This document shows positions 33,312 through 43,228 of a stretch of DNA of 64,000 nucleotides, in pieces (the first letter of the stretch is position 1; the number at the start of each line of letters is the position of its first letter). The stretch comes from Bradyrhizobium tropiciagri (lineage in GTDB: Bacteria; Pseudomonadota; Alphaproteobacteria; Rhizobiales; Xanthobacteraceae): contig NZ_JAFCKF010000002.1 of NCBI RefSeq assembly GCF_018130545.1, positions 930,001-994,000 of the forward strand. Direction: 5' to 3'. The notes beneath the pieces were generated by a model. The model saw only the letters and a program-made list of their open reading frames with translations, was not told the DNA's origin and did not search any database. The translations under genes and the position numbers were made by a program.

Positions 33312-35327
33312 ATGAAGAAAATTCTGCTCGGCTTGGTCGCCGTCGCAGTCATCGCGGCCGGCGGCTATTTCGGTTTCGACTTCTATGCCCAGCGCCGGGT
33401 GATACGTGACGTCGAGGCCGCCTTCGAGCAGGTCCGCGCCGGCGGCGCCAAGGCGAGCCACGGCAAGATCGCCTTCGACACCAAGAGCCGCACGCTGACG
33501 ATTACGGACATCGCCACCGAGTCGGGCGCGCAATCCCCGGTCAACGTCAAGATCGGCAGCCTCACGATGGCGGGCCTCGGTCAGCCGGACGCAGCACGGA
33601 TCTCCGCCGATAACATCGAGCTCAACGATGTCGAGGTTGGCGTCGTGAACCCGACCCCGACGATCGCCATCCTCGCCTACAAGGCGCCGCGGATCACGCT
33701 GAAGAACTATTCCGGTCCCGCCGGCCTGCCTCAGCTTCCAGCCTCATCGTCGATCCTCGAGCTGTACCGGTTTGGATTCACGCAGATCGCAAGCATCAAC
33801 GCGTCATCGATGACCGCACCCACCTTGGCCGGAACGATGACCTTCAGCGCTGCGGCCCGTGCCGGCGACGGCGCAGGTGGCACGTTCGACTATTCGGGCC
33901 TTGCCATCGAGAATCTGAAGGACGGAAAGATCGCCTCCAGCAAGACCGACAAGGTTGCGTTCAAGATCAATACGCAGCCGCCGGCAGGCAAGCCGGTCAC
34001 GATGACCGGCGACCTCGCCAATCTCGCCGCGACCGATATCGACGTCGGCGCGATGGCGGCAATGTTCGATCCGGCCAAGGCCGCCGACGACCGGGACTAT
34101 CGGATTCAGGGCCACGTTTCGGCCGGCCCCTACGTGATCACAGCGAAAGCCGATGCCGCCACCGCTATGCCCGGCCTCAACATGCGGATCGAGGGCCTGA
34201 CCGTCGACGACATCAAGATCAATCCGTCGCGGATGCAACTGCCGGCACTGCTGGCGATGATCCCGCCGCAGGGAAGCGCACCACCGAGCCCGGCACAGGC
34301 GCGCGAGCTGTTGGAGAAGGTCGCGGGGCTCTATTCCGGTGCAGGAATCGGCAATGCCGAAATCCACGGTCTTGCTGTCGAGACGCCGCAGGGCCCGTTC
34401 AAGCTGTCCTCGGTGCGCTTCAACTTCGAGCATGGCAAGATCGGCGAGTTGGCCGTCGAAGGACTGGACGCCCGTGCGCCGAACGGCCCCCTCAAGGTCG
34501 GACGCTTCGCGCTGAAGTCGCTCGACGTCGCGAGCCTCATGCGGCTCTCGGCGCAGTTCGCTGGACAGAAGCCGTCGGCTGAACAGGCGCTGGCGCTGCT
34601 CCCGCTGATCGAGGGCGTCGAGGTCAAGGGTGTCACGTCGCCCTACAAGGCTACTGGCAAGCCGGTCAACATCGACGTCTTCAGCCTCGACTGGGGTCAG
34701 TTCGTCGGACCGATCCCGAGTAAGCTGCGGCTGATCGCGAAGATGGCGGCGCCGCTGGATGCCGCCGATCCGCAGCAGCAGGCGCTGGTCGCCGCCGGTA
34801 TAGACCGGATGGCAATCGATGCCGATCTCGGTGCCGCGTGGACCGAGGCGTCACGCACGCTCGCGCTCGAGCCGGTCAAGCTCGACATGGCGGGCTTGCT
34901 GCATGCATCGGCGAAGGTCGCGTTCGCGAACGTTCCGCGCGAGGCGTTTTCGACCAGCGCAGCGGAGTCCATGGGCGCGGCCGCGCAGATCGAGGCCGGC
35001 ACGATCGAACTGACGGTGCACGACCTCGGCGTCATCGATCTCGCGGTCGCCCAGTTTGCCCGCACCCAGAATGTCGGCCGCGACGAGGCGCGCAAGGCCG
35101 TCCTCGACAGCATCAAGGCGCAGAGCGAGGCGATCGGGGCAGCCAATCCGGATGCCACCGCCCTCGTCACCGCGGTCAGCCAGTTCATCGAGACGCCGGG
35201 GCAGACGCTGGTCATCAAGCTGACCCCGCGTGCCAAAGCGCCGGCGCTTCAGTTGATGCAACTGCTCAAGACCGATCCGCAATCGGCGCTGGCGCAATTC
35301 AAGATCGAGGCCTCGACGGGCTTGTAA
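33312..35327 (+). CDS. large membrane-anchored periplasmic protein of unknown function (AsmA/YdgA-like architecture)
   Basis: The product has 671 residues. One N-terminal helix (KILLGLVAVAVIAAGGYFGF) is followed by a long mostly beta domain with repeated patterns such as IAFDTKSRTLTITDIA, LAVEGLDARAPNGPLKVGRF and AIDADLGAAWTEASRTLALEPVKLDMAG. These strand repeats, with charged then 'L.l..l.l' endings, resemble AsmA or YdgA/DUF945 proteins. I do not recognise a specific family. GGAG precedes ATG 33312. It stands alone between maeB (divergent) and aspS (convergent). Confidence 0.85.
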   Translation: MKKILLGLVAVAVIAAGGYFGFDFYAQRRVIRDVEAAFEQVRAGGAKASHGKIAFDTKSRTLTITDIATESGAQSPVNVKIGSLTMAGLGQPDAARISADNIELNDVEVGVVNPTPTIAILAYKAPRITLKNYSGPAGLPQLPASSSILELYRFGFTQIASINASSMTAPTLAGTMTFSAAARAGDGAGGTFDYSGLAIENLKDGKIASSKTDKVAFKINTQPPAGKPVTMTGDLANLAATDIDVGAMAAMFDPAKAADDRDYRIQGHVSAGPYVITAKADAATAMPGLNMRIEGLTVDDIKINPSRMQLPALLAMIPPQGSAPPSPAQARELLEKVAGLYSGAGIGNAEIHGLAVETPQGPFKLSSVRFNFEHGKIGELAVEGLDARAPNGPLKVGRFALKSLDVASLMRLSAQFAGQKPSAEQALALLPLIEGVEVKGVTSPYKATGKPVNIDVFSLDWGQFVGPIPSKLRLIAKMAAPLDAADPQQQALVAAGIDRMAIDADLGAAWTEASRTLALEPVKLDMAGLLHASAKVAFANVPREAFSTSAAESMGAAAQIEAGTIELTVHDLGVIDLAVAQFARTQNVGRDEARKAVLDSIKAQSEAIGAANPDATALVTAVSQFIETPGQTLVIKLTPRAKAPALQLMQLLKTDPQSALAQFKIEASTGL

Positions 35328-35333
35328 CCTCCC

Positions 35334-35361
35334 GTAGCCCGGTTGGCGCCATCCGGGCTAC
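35334..35361. repeat. short palindromic element GTAGCCCGG type
   Basis: Perfect arms GTAGCCCGG (35334-35342) / CCGGGCTAC (35353-35361), seven bases after the preceding stop. A common intergenic form in this group of bacteria; it may also end transcription. Confidence 0.7.
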
Positions 35362-35530
35362 GCACTGCCAAAACATCGAAAACAACCCCATGCAAAGTAG
35401 CCGTCGGCCTCCCGGCGTTCGACACGGCACCTTGACATGTCGGGCAACTCAGTGGCATAATTCTATTATTCAGAATTTTGCCAAGTCACGCTTTACCCCG
35501 ACCATCGGTCGAGGCCGCAGCCCTATGCGA

Positions 35531-35553
35531 TTGCCCCGCCATAGGCGGGGCAA
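35531..35553 (-). terminator. hairpin after aspS
   Basis: Perfect 10-bp stem TTGCCCCGCC / GGCGGGGCAA with a 3-base loop, 15 bp after the aspS stop. No U-tract follows on the minus strand, so it is either a factor-assisted terminator or a repeat relic. Confidence 0.55.
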
Positions 35554-35567
35554 CGTGAAGCCCCCCG

Positions 35568-37340
35568 CTAGCTCTTCGCCGGCGGATTGGGCCGGATATG
35601 CAGTTCCTTGAGCTGCTTCGGCGTGGCTTCCGACGGGGCGCCCATCAGCAAGTCGACGTACTGCTGATTCATCGGGAACAGCGAGATCTCGCGCAGATTG
35701 TTGGTGCCGCACAACAGCATCGTAATGCGCTCGATACCGGCCGCCATGCCGCCATGCGGCGGCGCGCCGTACTGAAACGCGCGGTACATGCCGCCGAACC
35801 GGTCGATGACCTCCTGCTCGCCATAGCCGGCGATCTCGAACGCCTTCACCATCGCTTCCGGCTTGTGGTTGCGGATACCGCCGGACGCCATCTCGTAGCC
35901 GTTGCAGGCGATGTCGTACTGGAACGCCTTGATCGTGAGCGGATCCTGCGACTGCAGCGCCTCGAGGCCGCCCTGCGGCATCGAGAACGGGTTGTGCGAG
36001 AAGTCGACCTTCTTGTTCTCCTCGTCATACTCATACATCGGGAAGTCGACGATCCAGGCGAACTCGAACCGGTCCTTGTCGATCAGGTTCAGCTCCTCGC
36101 CGAGCTTGGTGCGCGCGAGGCCTGCGAACTTCCAGAACTTCTCCGGATCGCCGGCGACGAAGAAGGCGGCATCGCCTTCCTTGAGGCCGAGCTGGTCGCG
36201 GATCGCGGCGGTGCGCTCCGGACCGATGTTGTTGGCGAGCGGACCTGCGCCCTCGCCGCCCTCGCGCCACATGATGTAGCCGAGGCCGGGCTGGCCTTCA
36301 CCCTGCGCCCAGGAGTTCATGCGGTCGCAGAACGCCCGCGACCCGCCGCCGGTACCTGGGATACCCCAGACTTGGTTCTTCGGGTCTTCCAGCATCCGCG
36401 CGAACACCTTGAAGCCGGAGCCACGGAAGTGCTCGGAAACCTCCTGCATCACGATCTTGTTGCGCAGGTCCGGCTTGTCGGAACCGTATTTGCGCACCGC
36501 CTCAGCGAACGGAATCCGCGGCCAGTTCTTGGTCACCGGCTTGCCGTTGGCGAATTCCTCGAACACACCGGTGATGACCGGCTCCATCGCCGCGAACACG
36601 TCGTCCTGGGTGACGAAGCTCATCTCGACGTCGAGCTGGTAGAACTCCGGCAGCCGGTCGGCGCGCGGGTCCTCGTCGCGGAAACACGGCGCGATCTGGA
36701 AGTAGCGGTCGAAGCCCGACATCATCAGGAGCTGCTTGTACTGCTGCGGCGCCTGCGGCAGCGCATAGAACTTGCCGGGATGGATGCGCGAGGGCACCAG
36801 GAAATCGCGCGCACCTTCCGGCGACGACGCCGAGAGGATCGGGGTCTGGAATTCGAAGAAGCCCTGCCCCTTCATCCGCCTGCGTATGGAATCGACGATC
36901 GCGCCGCGAGTCATGATGTTCTGGTGCAGCTTGTCGCGACGCAGGTCGAGGAAGCGGTACTTCAGCCGGATGTCTTCGGGATATTCCTGTTCGCCGAACA
37001 CCGGCAGCGGCAGCTCGGCCGCCGGGCCCAGCACCTCGATTTCCTTGATGTAGACCTCGACCAGGCCAGTCGGCAATTCCGGATTGTCGGTGCCGGCAGG
37101 ACGGCGGCGCACCTTGCCGTCGATCCGCACTACCCACTCCGAGCGGAACTTCTCGACCTCGGCAAACGCCGGCGAGTCCGGGTCGGCCACGCACTGGGTG
37201 ATACCGTAATGGTCGCGCAGATCGACGAACAGCACGCCGCCATGGTCGCGGACCCGGTGGACCCAGCCTGACAGCCTGGCCGTCTGGTCGATATCGCTCT
37301 CTCGGAGCGCGCCGCATGTGTGTGACCGGTAGCGATGCAT
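35568..37340 (-). CDS. aspS: aspartyl-tRNA synthetase, bacterial type
   Basis: The product has 590 residues. The OB-fold anticodon domain is at the start ([34 protein letters not shown]). Class II motif 2 is [18 protein letters not shown], the GAD insertion lies at about 300-420, and motif 3 is [10 protein letters not shown]. It charges tRNA-Asp. In many alphaproteobacteria AspRS also charges tRNA-Asn because AsnRS is missing and GatCAB completes the amide; whether that applies here cannot be seen in this window. Confidence 0.97.
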   Translation of the reverse strand: MHRYRSHTCGALRESDIDQTARLSGWVHRVRDHGGVLFVDLRDHYGITQCVADPDSPAFAEVEKFRSEWVVRIDGKVRRRPAGTDNPELPTGLVEVYIKEIEVLGPAAELPLPVFGEQEYPEDIRLKYRFLDLRRDKLHQNIMTRGAIVDSIRRRMKGQGFFEFQTPILSASSPEGARDFLVPSRIHPGKFYALPQAPQQYKQLLMMSGFDRYFQIAPCFRDEDPRADRLPEFYQLDVEMSFVTQDDVFAAMEPVITGVFEEFANGKPVTKNWPRIPFAEAVRKYGSDKPDLRNKIVMQEVSEHFRGSGFKVFARMLEDPKNQVWGIPGTGGGSRAFCDRMNSWAQGEGQPGLGYIMWREGGEGAGPLANNIGPERTAAIRDQLGLKEGDAAFFVAGDPEKFWKFAGLARTKLGEELNLIDKDRFEFAWIVDFPMYEYDEENKKVDFSHNPFSMPQGGLEALQSQDPLTIKAFQYDIACNGYEMASGGIRNHKPEAMVKAFEIAGYGEQEVIDRFGGMYRAFQYGAPPHGGMAAGIERITMLLCGTNNLREISLFPMNQQYVDLLMGAPSEATPKQLKELHIRPNPPAKS

Positions 37341-37536
37341 ATTCGTTCCAAAACTGATGTCGGAGGGTCGAATCGCGACGGGGCCAAAATGCCCTGTCCG
37401 AAGTTGCGGAGGGTTTACCCGACGAGGCCGGGTGCGGCAACCAATGGAACGCCCGGTTTTCGGGCCAAACGGCAGATTTTCGGAGCGAAGGCTGCCAATC
37501 GTTTGCCTATTCGGCCCGCAGGCCTATCTTCCCGAT

Positions 37537-39009
37537 ATGACCATCCATTTCCCGTTCCAGAACACCTATTCGGCGCTGCCGGCGAACTTTTTCGCCCGCG
37601 TTGCGCCGACCCCGGTGGCCGCCCCCCGGCTGATCAAGCTTAACCGGCCGCTCGCGGTCCAGCTCGGGTTGGATCCCGACCTGCTCTCCACGCCTGAGGG
37701 AGCCGAAATCCTCGCCGGCAAGCGGCTGCCCGACGGCGCCGACCCGATCGCAATGGCCTATGCCGGCCACCAGTTCGGCCACTTTGTTCCCCAGCTCGGC
37801 GACGGCCGTGCCATCCTGCTCGGCGAAATCATCGACAAGGACGGCGTCCGCCGCGACATCCAGCTCAAGGGATCGGGCCCGACCCCGTTTTCCCGCCGCG
37901 GCGACGGCCGCGCCGCGCTCGGCCCGGTCTTGCGCGAATACATCGTCAGCGAGGCGATGTTCGCGCTGGGCGTCCCGACCACCCGCTCGCTCGCCGCCGT
38001 CGTGACCGGCGAGCCCGTGATGCGCGAGACCGCGCTGCCCGGCGCAGTGCTGACCCGCGTCGCCTCGAGCCACATCCGCGTCGGCACCTTCCAGTTCTTC
38101 GCCGCCCGCGGCGACACCGACGGCGTGCGGGCGCTGGCCGACCATGTCATCGCCAGGCACTATCCCGAGCTGAAGGACACAGCCCAGCCCTATCACGCCC
38201 TGCTCGCCGGCGTCGTCGCGCGGCAGGCGGCGCTGGTCGCGCGCTGGCTTCTGGTCGGCTTCATCCACGGCGTGATGAACACCGACAACACCTCGATCTC
38301 GGGCGAGACCATCGACTACGGTCCGTGCGCCTTCCTCGATGCCTACAACCCGGCGCAGGTGTTCTCCTCGATCGACGAGATGGGACGCTACGCCTACGCC
38401 AACCAGCCGCGTATTGCGTTGTGGAACCTGACCCGGCTCGCCGAATGCCTGCTGCCGCTGTTCGACGGCGAGCGGGAGAAGGCGATCGAGCAGGCCCAGA
38501 CGATCCTCGGCGAATTCCCGGATAAATTCACCGCGGCCTATCAGGCCGGGCTGCGCGCCAAGGTCGGCCTGTTCACCACGCGCGACGGTGACGAGGCGCT
38601 GATCCAGGACCTGCTCGACGCGATGGCGAAGAATGCCGCCGACTTCTCGCTGACCTTCCGCCATCTCGGTGCGGCCGCAGCCGATGACGCTGCCGATGTC
38701 CGCGCGCAGTTCACCGATCCCGCAGCGTTCGACGAATGGGCCGCGCGCTGGCGCGCCCGCCTCGCCCTGGAGCCTCAAACATCCGCCGAGCGCAAGGCCG
38801 CGATGCAGGCCGTCAACCCGGCCTTCATCCCGCGCAACCATCGCATCGAGGCGGTGATCCAGGCAGCCGTCAACAGCGACGACTACGCGCCGTTCGAGGA
38901 ATTGCTGACGGTGCTGGCAAGGCCGTTCGAGGATCAGCCGCAGTTCGCGGCTTACGCCGAGCCGCCGCTCCCCGAGCAGCTTGTGACGCAGACGTTCTGC
39001 GGGACCTAG
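37537..39009 (+). CDS. selO: SelO/YdiU-family protein AMPylase
   Basis: The product has 490 residues, the usual YdiU length. It has the pseudokinase core: [61 protein letters not shown], and [25 protein letters not shown], with the Asn-Asp-Asp metal residues. SelO of E. coli transfers AMP to redox proteins such as glutaredoxin. The C-terminus ends TFCGT: the conserved near-terminal Cys takes the place of the Sec of animal SelO. ATG 37537 is the start of homology. Confidence 0.95.
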   Translation: MTIHFPFQNTYSALPANFFARVAPTPVAAPRLIKLNRPLAVQLGLDPDLLSTPEGAEILAGKRLPDGADPIAMAYAGHQFGHFVPQLGDGRAILLGEIIDKDGVRRDIQLKGSGPTPFSRRGDGRAALGPVLREYIVSEAMFALGVPTTRSLAAVVTGEPVMRETALPGAVLTRVASSHIRVGTFQFFAARGDTDGVRALADHVIARHYPELKDTAQPYHALLAGVVARQAALVARWLLVGFIHGVMNTDNTSISGETIDYGPCAFLDAYNPAQVFSSIDEMGRYAYANQPRIALWNLTRLAECLLPLFDGEREKAIEQAQTILGEFPDKFTAAYQAGLRAKVGLFTTRDGDEALIQDLLDAMAKNAADFSLTFRHLGAAAADDAADVRAQFTDPAAFDEWAARWRARLALEPQTSAERKAAMQAVNPAFIPRNHRIEAVIQAAVNSDDYAPFEELLTVLARPFEDQPQFAAYAEPPLPEQLVTQTFCGT

Positions 39010-39014
39010 CTTTG

Positions 39015-39093
39015 TAGGGCGGAGTAGCGCAGCGTAATCGGCCACTTTCGCGCGCACGATGCGGCGGATTACGCCTTCGGCTAATCCGCCCTA
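39015..39093. repeat. dispersed palindromic element, TAGGGCGG type
   Basis: Ends TAGGGCGGA (39015) and CTAATCCGCCCTA (39093), inner AGCGTAATCGGCC / GGCGGATTACGCC. It lies between the convergent selO and quinone oxidoreductase genes and is related to the copy at 30087-30173. Confidence 0.82.
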
Positions 39094-39103
39094 CGCACCG
39101 CTC

Positions 39104-40093
39104 TCACACCGTCACCACGATCTTGCCGAACTGCGTGTTCGATTCCAGATAGCGATGCGCTTCGACGATCTCGTCGAACGCAAACGTCCGCGCGATGATC
39201 GGCTTCAGCGCACCGTCCGCGAGCCCGTCGAGAATGAACGCCTTAGCCGCCGCGAGCCGCATGGGATCCTGGACGACCTCATGCACACGGTAGCCGCGCA
39301 GGATCAGGCTCTTGCTCAGCACGGTGAACAGCGGAAACGGCGTCGGCTCGGAGCTGAGCCCGCCATACTCGATCAGGATGCCGCCATGTGCCATCGCCGA
39401 TGTCAGCGGCACGAAGACGGGGCCGCCGACCGGGTCGAATACGATACGAACGCCGTCGCGACCCGCGATCTGCTCCAGCCTTGACAGCAAATCCTCCTCC
39501 GCGGAGGCAATCACATGCGTCGCACCGGCGTCGCGTAGCGCTTGCTTCTTGACGGAGGTTCGCGTGACCGCGATCGGGATCGCGCCGATCCGATTGGCGA
39601 TCTGGATCGCGGCAAGCCCGACACTGCTCGATGCCGCCGTGATCACGACGAACTCCCCGCGGGTGAGCTTCGCAACGTCGATCAAGGCGCCGTACGCCGT
39701 GAGGTATTGCATCCACACGGCGGCCGCCGTCTCGAACCCCAGCGCCGGTGGATGCTTGACGACCAACTCGGCTGGGAATGTCGCGAGCTCGGCATAGGCC
39801 GGCCAGCGCGCCATCGAGACCGGCGGCACGATGCTGACGGCATCATCAGGCGCGAAGTCGCGGACGCCCTCGCCGACCGCTTCGACAAGGCCGGCGGCCT
39901 CAAGGCCGAGGCCGGACGGCAGCGGCGGCGTCTCGACATAGGTCCCCGTGCGCATCAGGGCCTCGGCGCGGTTCAGTCCGAGCGCCTTGATCCGGATCTG
40001 GACCTCACCGCGCGCGGGCGGCGCGATCGCAACGTCCTCGATGCGCAGCACCTCGGGACCGCCGGTTTGATGGAAACGAACCACACGAGTCAT
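39104..40093 (-). CDS. zinc-independent quinone oxidoreductase (MDR superfamily)
   Basis: The product has 329 residues: GroES-like N-terminus (VVRFHQTGGPEVLRIEDVAIAPP, ALGLNRAEALMRTGTYV), nucleotide site AASSSVGLAAIQIANRIGA with a Gly-Val variant loop, and FDPVGGPVFVPL. The Cys/His zinc ligands of alcohol dehydrogenases are missing, as in NADPH:quinone reductases. ATG 40093 has GGAG 9 bases upstream. It is divergent from a LysR-type regulator that probably controls it. Confidence 0.9.
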   Translation of the reverse strand: MTRVVRFHQTGGPEVLRIEDVAIAPPARGEVQIRIKALGLNRAEALMRTGTYVETPPLPSGLGLEAAGLVEAVGEGVRDFAPDDAVSIVPPVSMARWPAYAELATFPAELVVKHPPALGFETAAAVWMQYLTAYGALIDVAKLTRGEFVVITAASSSVGLAAIQIANRIGAIPIAVTRTSVKKQALRDAGATHVIASAEEDLLSRLEQIAGRDGVRIVFDPVGGPVFVPLTSAMAHGGILIEYGGLSSEPTPFPLFTVLSKSLILRGYRVHEVVQDPMRLAAAKAFILDGLADGALKPIIARTFAFDEIVEAHRYLESNTQFGKIVVTV

Positions 40094-40193
40094 CGGCAAC
40101 ACTCCAAAACAGTTGATTTGAATGAGCTATGCCAAGACCATCTCAGCGGATAAATCATCCCGCAGACAGAACAATCAAAACTGGGAGTTTCGA

Positions 40194-41096
40194 ATGATGG
40201 ATCGCCTGACCAGCATGGCCGTGTTTCTCAGGGCGGTCGATCTCGGCTCCTTCGCGGCCGCCGCCGATGCGCTCGAGATGTCCGGCCCGATGGTCGGCAA
40301 GCATGTCCGCTTTCTTGAGGAGCGGCTCGGCGTCCGCCTGCTCCACCGCACCACTCGGCGTCAGAGCCTGACCGAGTTCGGACAGGCCTATTACGAGCGG
40401 TGCCGCACGGTGCTGGCCGAAGCGGAAGCTGCCGACGCGCTCGCGGCCGATCAACTGTCTGAGCCGCGCGGGCGGCTGAAGGTGACGATGCCGGCGCTAT
40501 TGGGCCGGCGCTGCGTGGCGCCGCTGCTGCTCAAGCTGGCGCAGAAATATCCTGCTCTCGAGCTCGATCTTTCGTTCGGCGATCCGGTCGCCGATCTGAT
40601 GGAGGGCGGCTACGATCTCGCGATCAGGACCGGCGAACTCAACGAACAGTCCGGTGTGATCGCGCGACGCATCGCACGCCAGCGCATGGTGGTATGCGGC
40701 TCGCGCGCGTATTTGAAAACCCACGGCAGACCGCGCACGCTCGATGAACTCGGCGAGCACCAGGCGATCGTCTATCGCCGCCTGGGGCGCGCGCGCCCGT
40801 GGCTGTTCCCGCGCGACGGCCAGCCACCGCGCGAGGTCTGGCCGGCCGGACGGCTGAGGCTCGACGATCTCGAAGCGATCGCCGACGCTGCGGCGCGCGG
40901 CATGGGGCTGGCGTGGCTGCCGTCCTGGCTGGTGCGCGAGCGCCTCGACAGCGGCGCGCTGGTCCGCGTTCTCGGCGACGAAGGCGAACTGCCCTACGAC
41001 TGCCATGCGATGTGGCTGCCTACACCGCGATTGCCGCCAAAAGTCCGGCTTGCGGTGGATACACTCGCCGCCGCACTACCGAAGCTGGTGGCCTAG
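40194..41096 (+). CDS. LysR-type regulator (divergent from quinone oxidoreductase)
   Basis: The product has 300 residues from ATG 40194 (GGGAG upstream). The helix-turn-helix is MAVFLRAVDLGSFAAAADALEMSGPMVGKHVRFLEERLGVRLLHRTTRR; the effector domain includes GRLKVTMPALLGRR and GYDLAIRTGEL. It belongs to the DsdC/AaeR-type group that often represses a neighbouring reductase. The frame extends to 40122 but the extension (SADKSSRRQNNQN) looks non-coding. Confidence 0.9.
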   Translation: MMDRLTSMAVFLRAVDLGSFAAAADALEMSGPMVGKHVRFLEERLGVRLLHRTTRRQSLTEFGQAYYERCRTVLAEAEAADALAADQLSEPRGRLKVTMPALLGRRCVAPLLLKLAQKYPALELDLSFGDPVADLMEGGYDLAIRTGELNEQSGVIARRIARQRMVVCGSRAYLKTHGRPRTLDELGEHQAIVYRRLGRARPWLFPRDGQPPREVWPAGRLRLDDLEAIADAAARGMGLAWLPSWLVRERLDSGALVRVLGDEGELPYDCHAMWLPTPRLPPKVRLAVDTLAAALPKLVA

Positions 41097-41233
41097 CGCG
41101 AGCATCCTGTTCCCCGTGAGCGTTAACTCACTATGCACCATGCGCCGCAGCCCTCGGCGGTAACCATAAGGCTTAACAGCGCGTCAACGCTCCCCCAACA
41201 AGTCTAACTGTTTCCAATGGGGGAGAACGGGTC

Positions 41234-41344
41234 GTGGACGCGTTTGCATTTGAATTCATGGGACTGGCGATGATCGCACTGTGTCTCGTCGTGCTGGCGA
41301 TGCCTGCGGCGCGCCGGCCGTCGAAGAACATGCGTTACGAATAG
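41234..41344 (+). CDS. possible small membrane protein, 36 residues
   Basis: GTG 41234 is preceded by GGGGGAGAACGGGTC. The frame gives VDAFAFEFMGLAMIALCLVV, then LAMPAARRPSKNMRYE: a single helix and a basic tail, which fits the positive-inside rule. It is too short for a family call. Confidence 0.45.
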   Translation: MDAFAFEFMGLAMIALCLVVLAMPAARRPSKNMRYE

Positions 41345-41424
41345 TTGCCAAACGCGGCGCGGATCGGCATGCGTGACAGACAGGCAGTTCGATCGGGCTG
41401 CCGTCGACAAGCAGGAGATCGTTC

Positions 41425-41817
41425 GTGCTGGACCACGTCTCCATCACCGTCTCGAACATACGCGCTGCGGAGCCGTTCTACGACGCGGTGATGGCCGCGC
41501 TCGGCGTCACCAAGATGAGCAGCGGTGACACCTGGATCAGCTACGGCGAACGCTGCGACGCAGATCATCCGGACCTCACTTACTTGATCATACGCCCCGG
41601 GCCGATGCCCGAAGCAGCCTATGGGCGGCATTGGTGCTTCAAGGCGCAACACCGCGAGCAGGTCGACGCGTTCTGGCATGCCGGGCTGTCGGCAGGCGGA
41701 TCGGACGACGGCGCGCCGGGGCTTCGTCCCGAATACCATCCACACTATTACGGCGCCTTCCTGCGCGACCACGACGGCAACCGTATCGAAGCCGTCTGCC
41801 ATCGGCGTTTCGCGTAA
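41425..41817 (+). CDS. VOC (glyoxalase/bleomycin resistance fold) protein
   Basis: The product has 130 residues beginning VLDHVSITVSNIRAAEPFYDAVMAALG, the classic first VOC module. Metal ligands may be His 4, Glu in the C-terminal HDGNRIEAVCH and a His in YYGAFLRDHDGN. Start is GTG 41425 with AGGAG 8 bases upstream. Substrate unknown. Confidence 0.88.
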   Translation: MLDHVSITVSNIRAAEPFYDAVMAALGVTKMSSGDTWISYGERCDADHPDLTYLIIRPGPMPEAAYGRHWCFKAQHREQVDAFWHAGLSAGGSDDGAPGLRPEYHPHYYGAFLRDHDGNRIEAVCHRRFA

Positions 41818-41923
41818 CGCCTCCTCTCCCCACAAACCAGCCCTGTCCGATCCCAGCCGCGCAGCCGCCTTCCGCGATGCTATGGTCGCGCCGCTCTGCC
41901 CTTGTTCGATCTGATTCCCCGCC

Positions 41924-43228
41924 ATGACCGAGACCGCCTCGTCGCTGATCCATCCCGGCTGGTTCGCCGCAATCGCGATCCTGCTGTGGGCCACCAGCCT
42001 GCTACCGGAATTTCTCACCGCGCTGTTGTTCTTTGCGGCAGTGGCCGTGTTCCGCGCGGCGCCGCCGGACGTGCTGTTCTCCGGCTTTCAGTCGGAAGCG
42101 TTCTGGCTGGTGCTCGGCGGCTTCGTGATCGGCACCGCGATCCGCAAGGTCGGCCTCGCCGACCGGATCGCCGGGCTGCTCGCGGGCCATCTTACTGGCT
42201 CCTGGCTCCGGATGGTCGGCGGCGTCATCCTGCTGACCTACGCGCTCGCCTTCGTAATGCCCTCGAACATGGGCCGCATCGCGCTGCTGATGCCGATCAT
42301 CCTGGCGCTGGCCGATCGCGCCGGCCTCGCCGAGGGATCGCGCGGCCGCTGCGCGCTCGCGCTCGCGGTCGGCTTCGGCACCTATCAGCTCTCGGCCTCG
42401 ATCCTGCCGGCCAATGTGCCGAACCTGATCATGACCGGCGCGGCCGAGCGCGCCTACGGCGTCCGCTTCGACTACATGTCCTATCTCGCGCTGCATGCGC
42501 CCGTGATCGGCATCCTCAAGGGCATCGTGCTGATCGGATGCCTGGTGTGGCTGTTTCCGGCATCGCCGAAGCCGATCGCTGACCACGCCGAGACCACACC
42601 GATGAGCGCGGCCGAATGGCGGCTCTCGATCATCCTGCTTGCGACGCTCGCCTTCTGGATGACCGACTCCCTGCACGGCATCCGCCCGGCCTGGGTCGGG
42701 CTGGTCTCGGCATGCCTCTGCCTGCTGCCGCGCATCGGCTTCCTCAACGGCGAGGAATTTGCCGCCGGCGTCAATGTCCGCACCTGCATCTATCTCGGCG
42801 GCATTCTCGGGCTTGCCGCCGTCGTCGCCTGGTCCGGGCTCGGCACAGCGATCGGCGATCTCATCATTCCGCATCTGCCGCTCGATCCGGCGCGGCCGGC
42901 GGCGGATTTCGCCTCGATGATCGGGCTCGCCAGCCTGTTGAATTTCGTCGTCACCGCCAACGGCGTCCCCGCGGTGTTCACGCCGCTCGCCTCCTCGCTT
43001 GCCGCGCATACCGGCCTCACGCTGCCGACCGTGCTGATGTCGCAAGTCTTCGCCTATGCGACGCCGCTGCTGCCGTATCAGGCCGCGCCGATCGTGGTCG
43101 CCGCCGGCATGGCGCGGGTGCCGACCAGCGCGGCGGTGAAGATGTGCCTCGTCGTCGGCGCGATCTCGTTTGCCGTACTGGCGCCACTCTATCTGGTCTG
43201 GTTCCGGCTGCTCGGCTGGATCGGCTGA
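41924..43228 (+). CDS. SLC13/DASS-type anion permease
   Basis: The product has 434 residues with 11-12 membrane helices. Landmarks are the hairpin region GGFVIGTAIRKVGLADRIAGLL, the SNM motif VMPSNMGRIALLMPIIL in the site of the usual Ser-Asn-Thr, and the second TANGVPAVFTPLA. The family moves dicarboxylates, sulfate or similar anions with sodium. Its last 40 bases overlap the 3' end of the convergent LysR gene. Confidence 0.88.
   Translation: MTETASSLIHPGWFAAIAILLWATSLLPEFLTALLFFAAVAVFRAAPPDVLFSGFQSEAFWLVLGGFVIGTAIRKVGLADRIAGLLAGHLTGSWLRMVGGVILLTYALAFVMPSNMGRIALLMPIILALADRAGLAEGSRGRCALALAVGFGTYQLSASILPANVPNLIMTGAAERAYGVRFDYMSYLALHAPVIGILKGIVLIGCLVWLFPASPKPIADHAETTPMSAAEWRLSIILLATLAFWMTDSLHGIRPAWVGLVSACLCLLPRIGFLNGEEFAAGVNVRTCIYLGGILGLAAVVAWSGLGTAIGDLIIPHLPLDPARPAADFASMIGLASLLNFVVTANGVPAVFTPLASSLAAHTGLTLPTVLMSQVFAYATPLLPYQAAPIVVAAGMARVPTSAAVKMCLVVGAISFAVLAPLYLVWFRLLGWIG

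Noticed and set aside
35598-37271. 557-residue plus-strand frame inside aspS
   Set aside because: Antisense shadow of AspRS.
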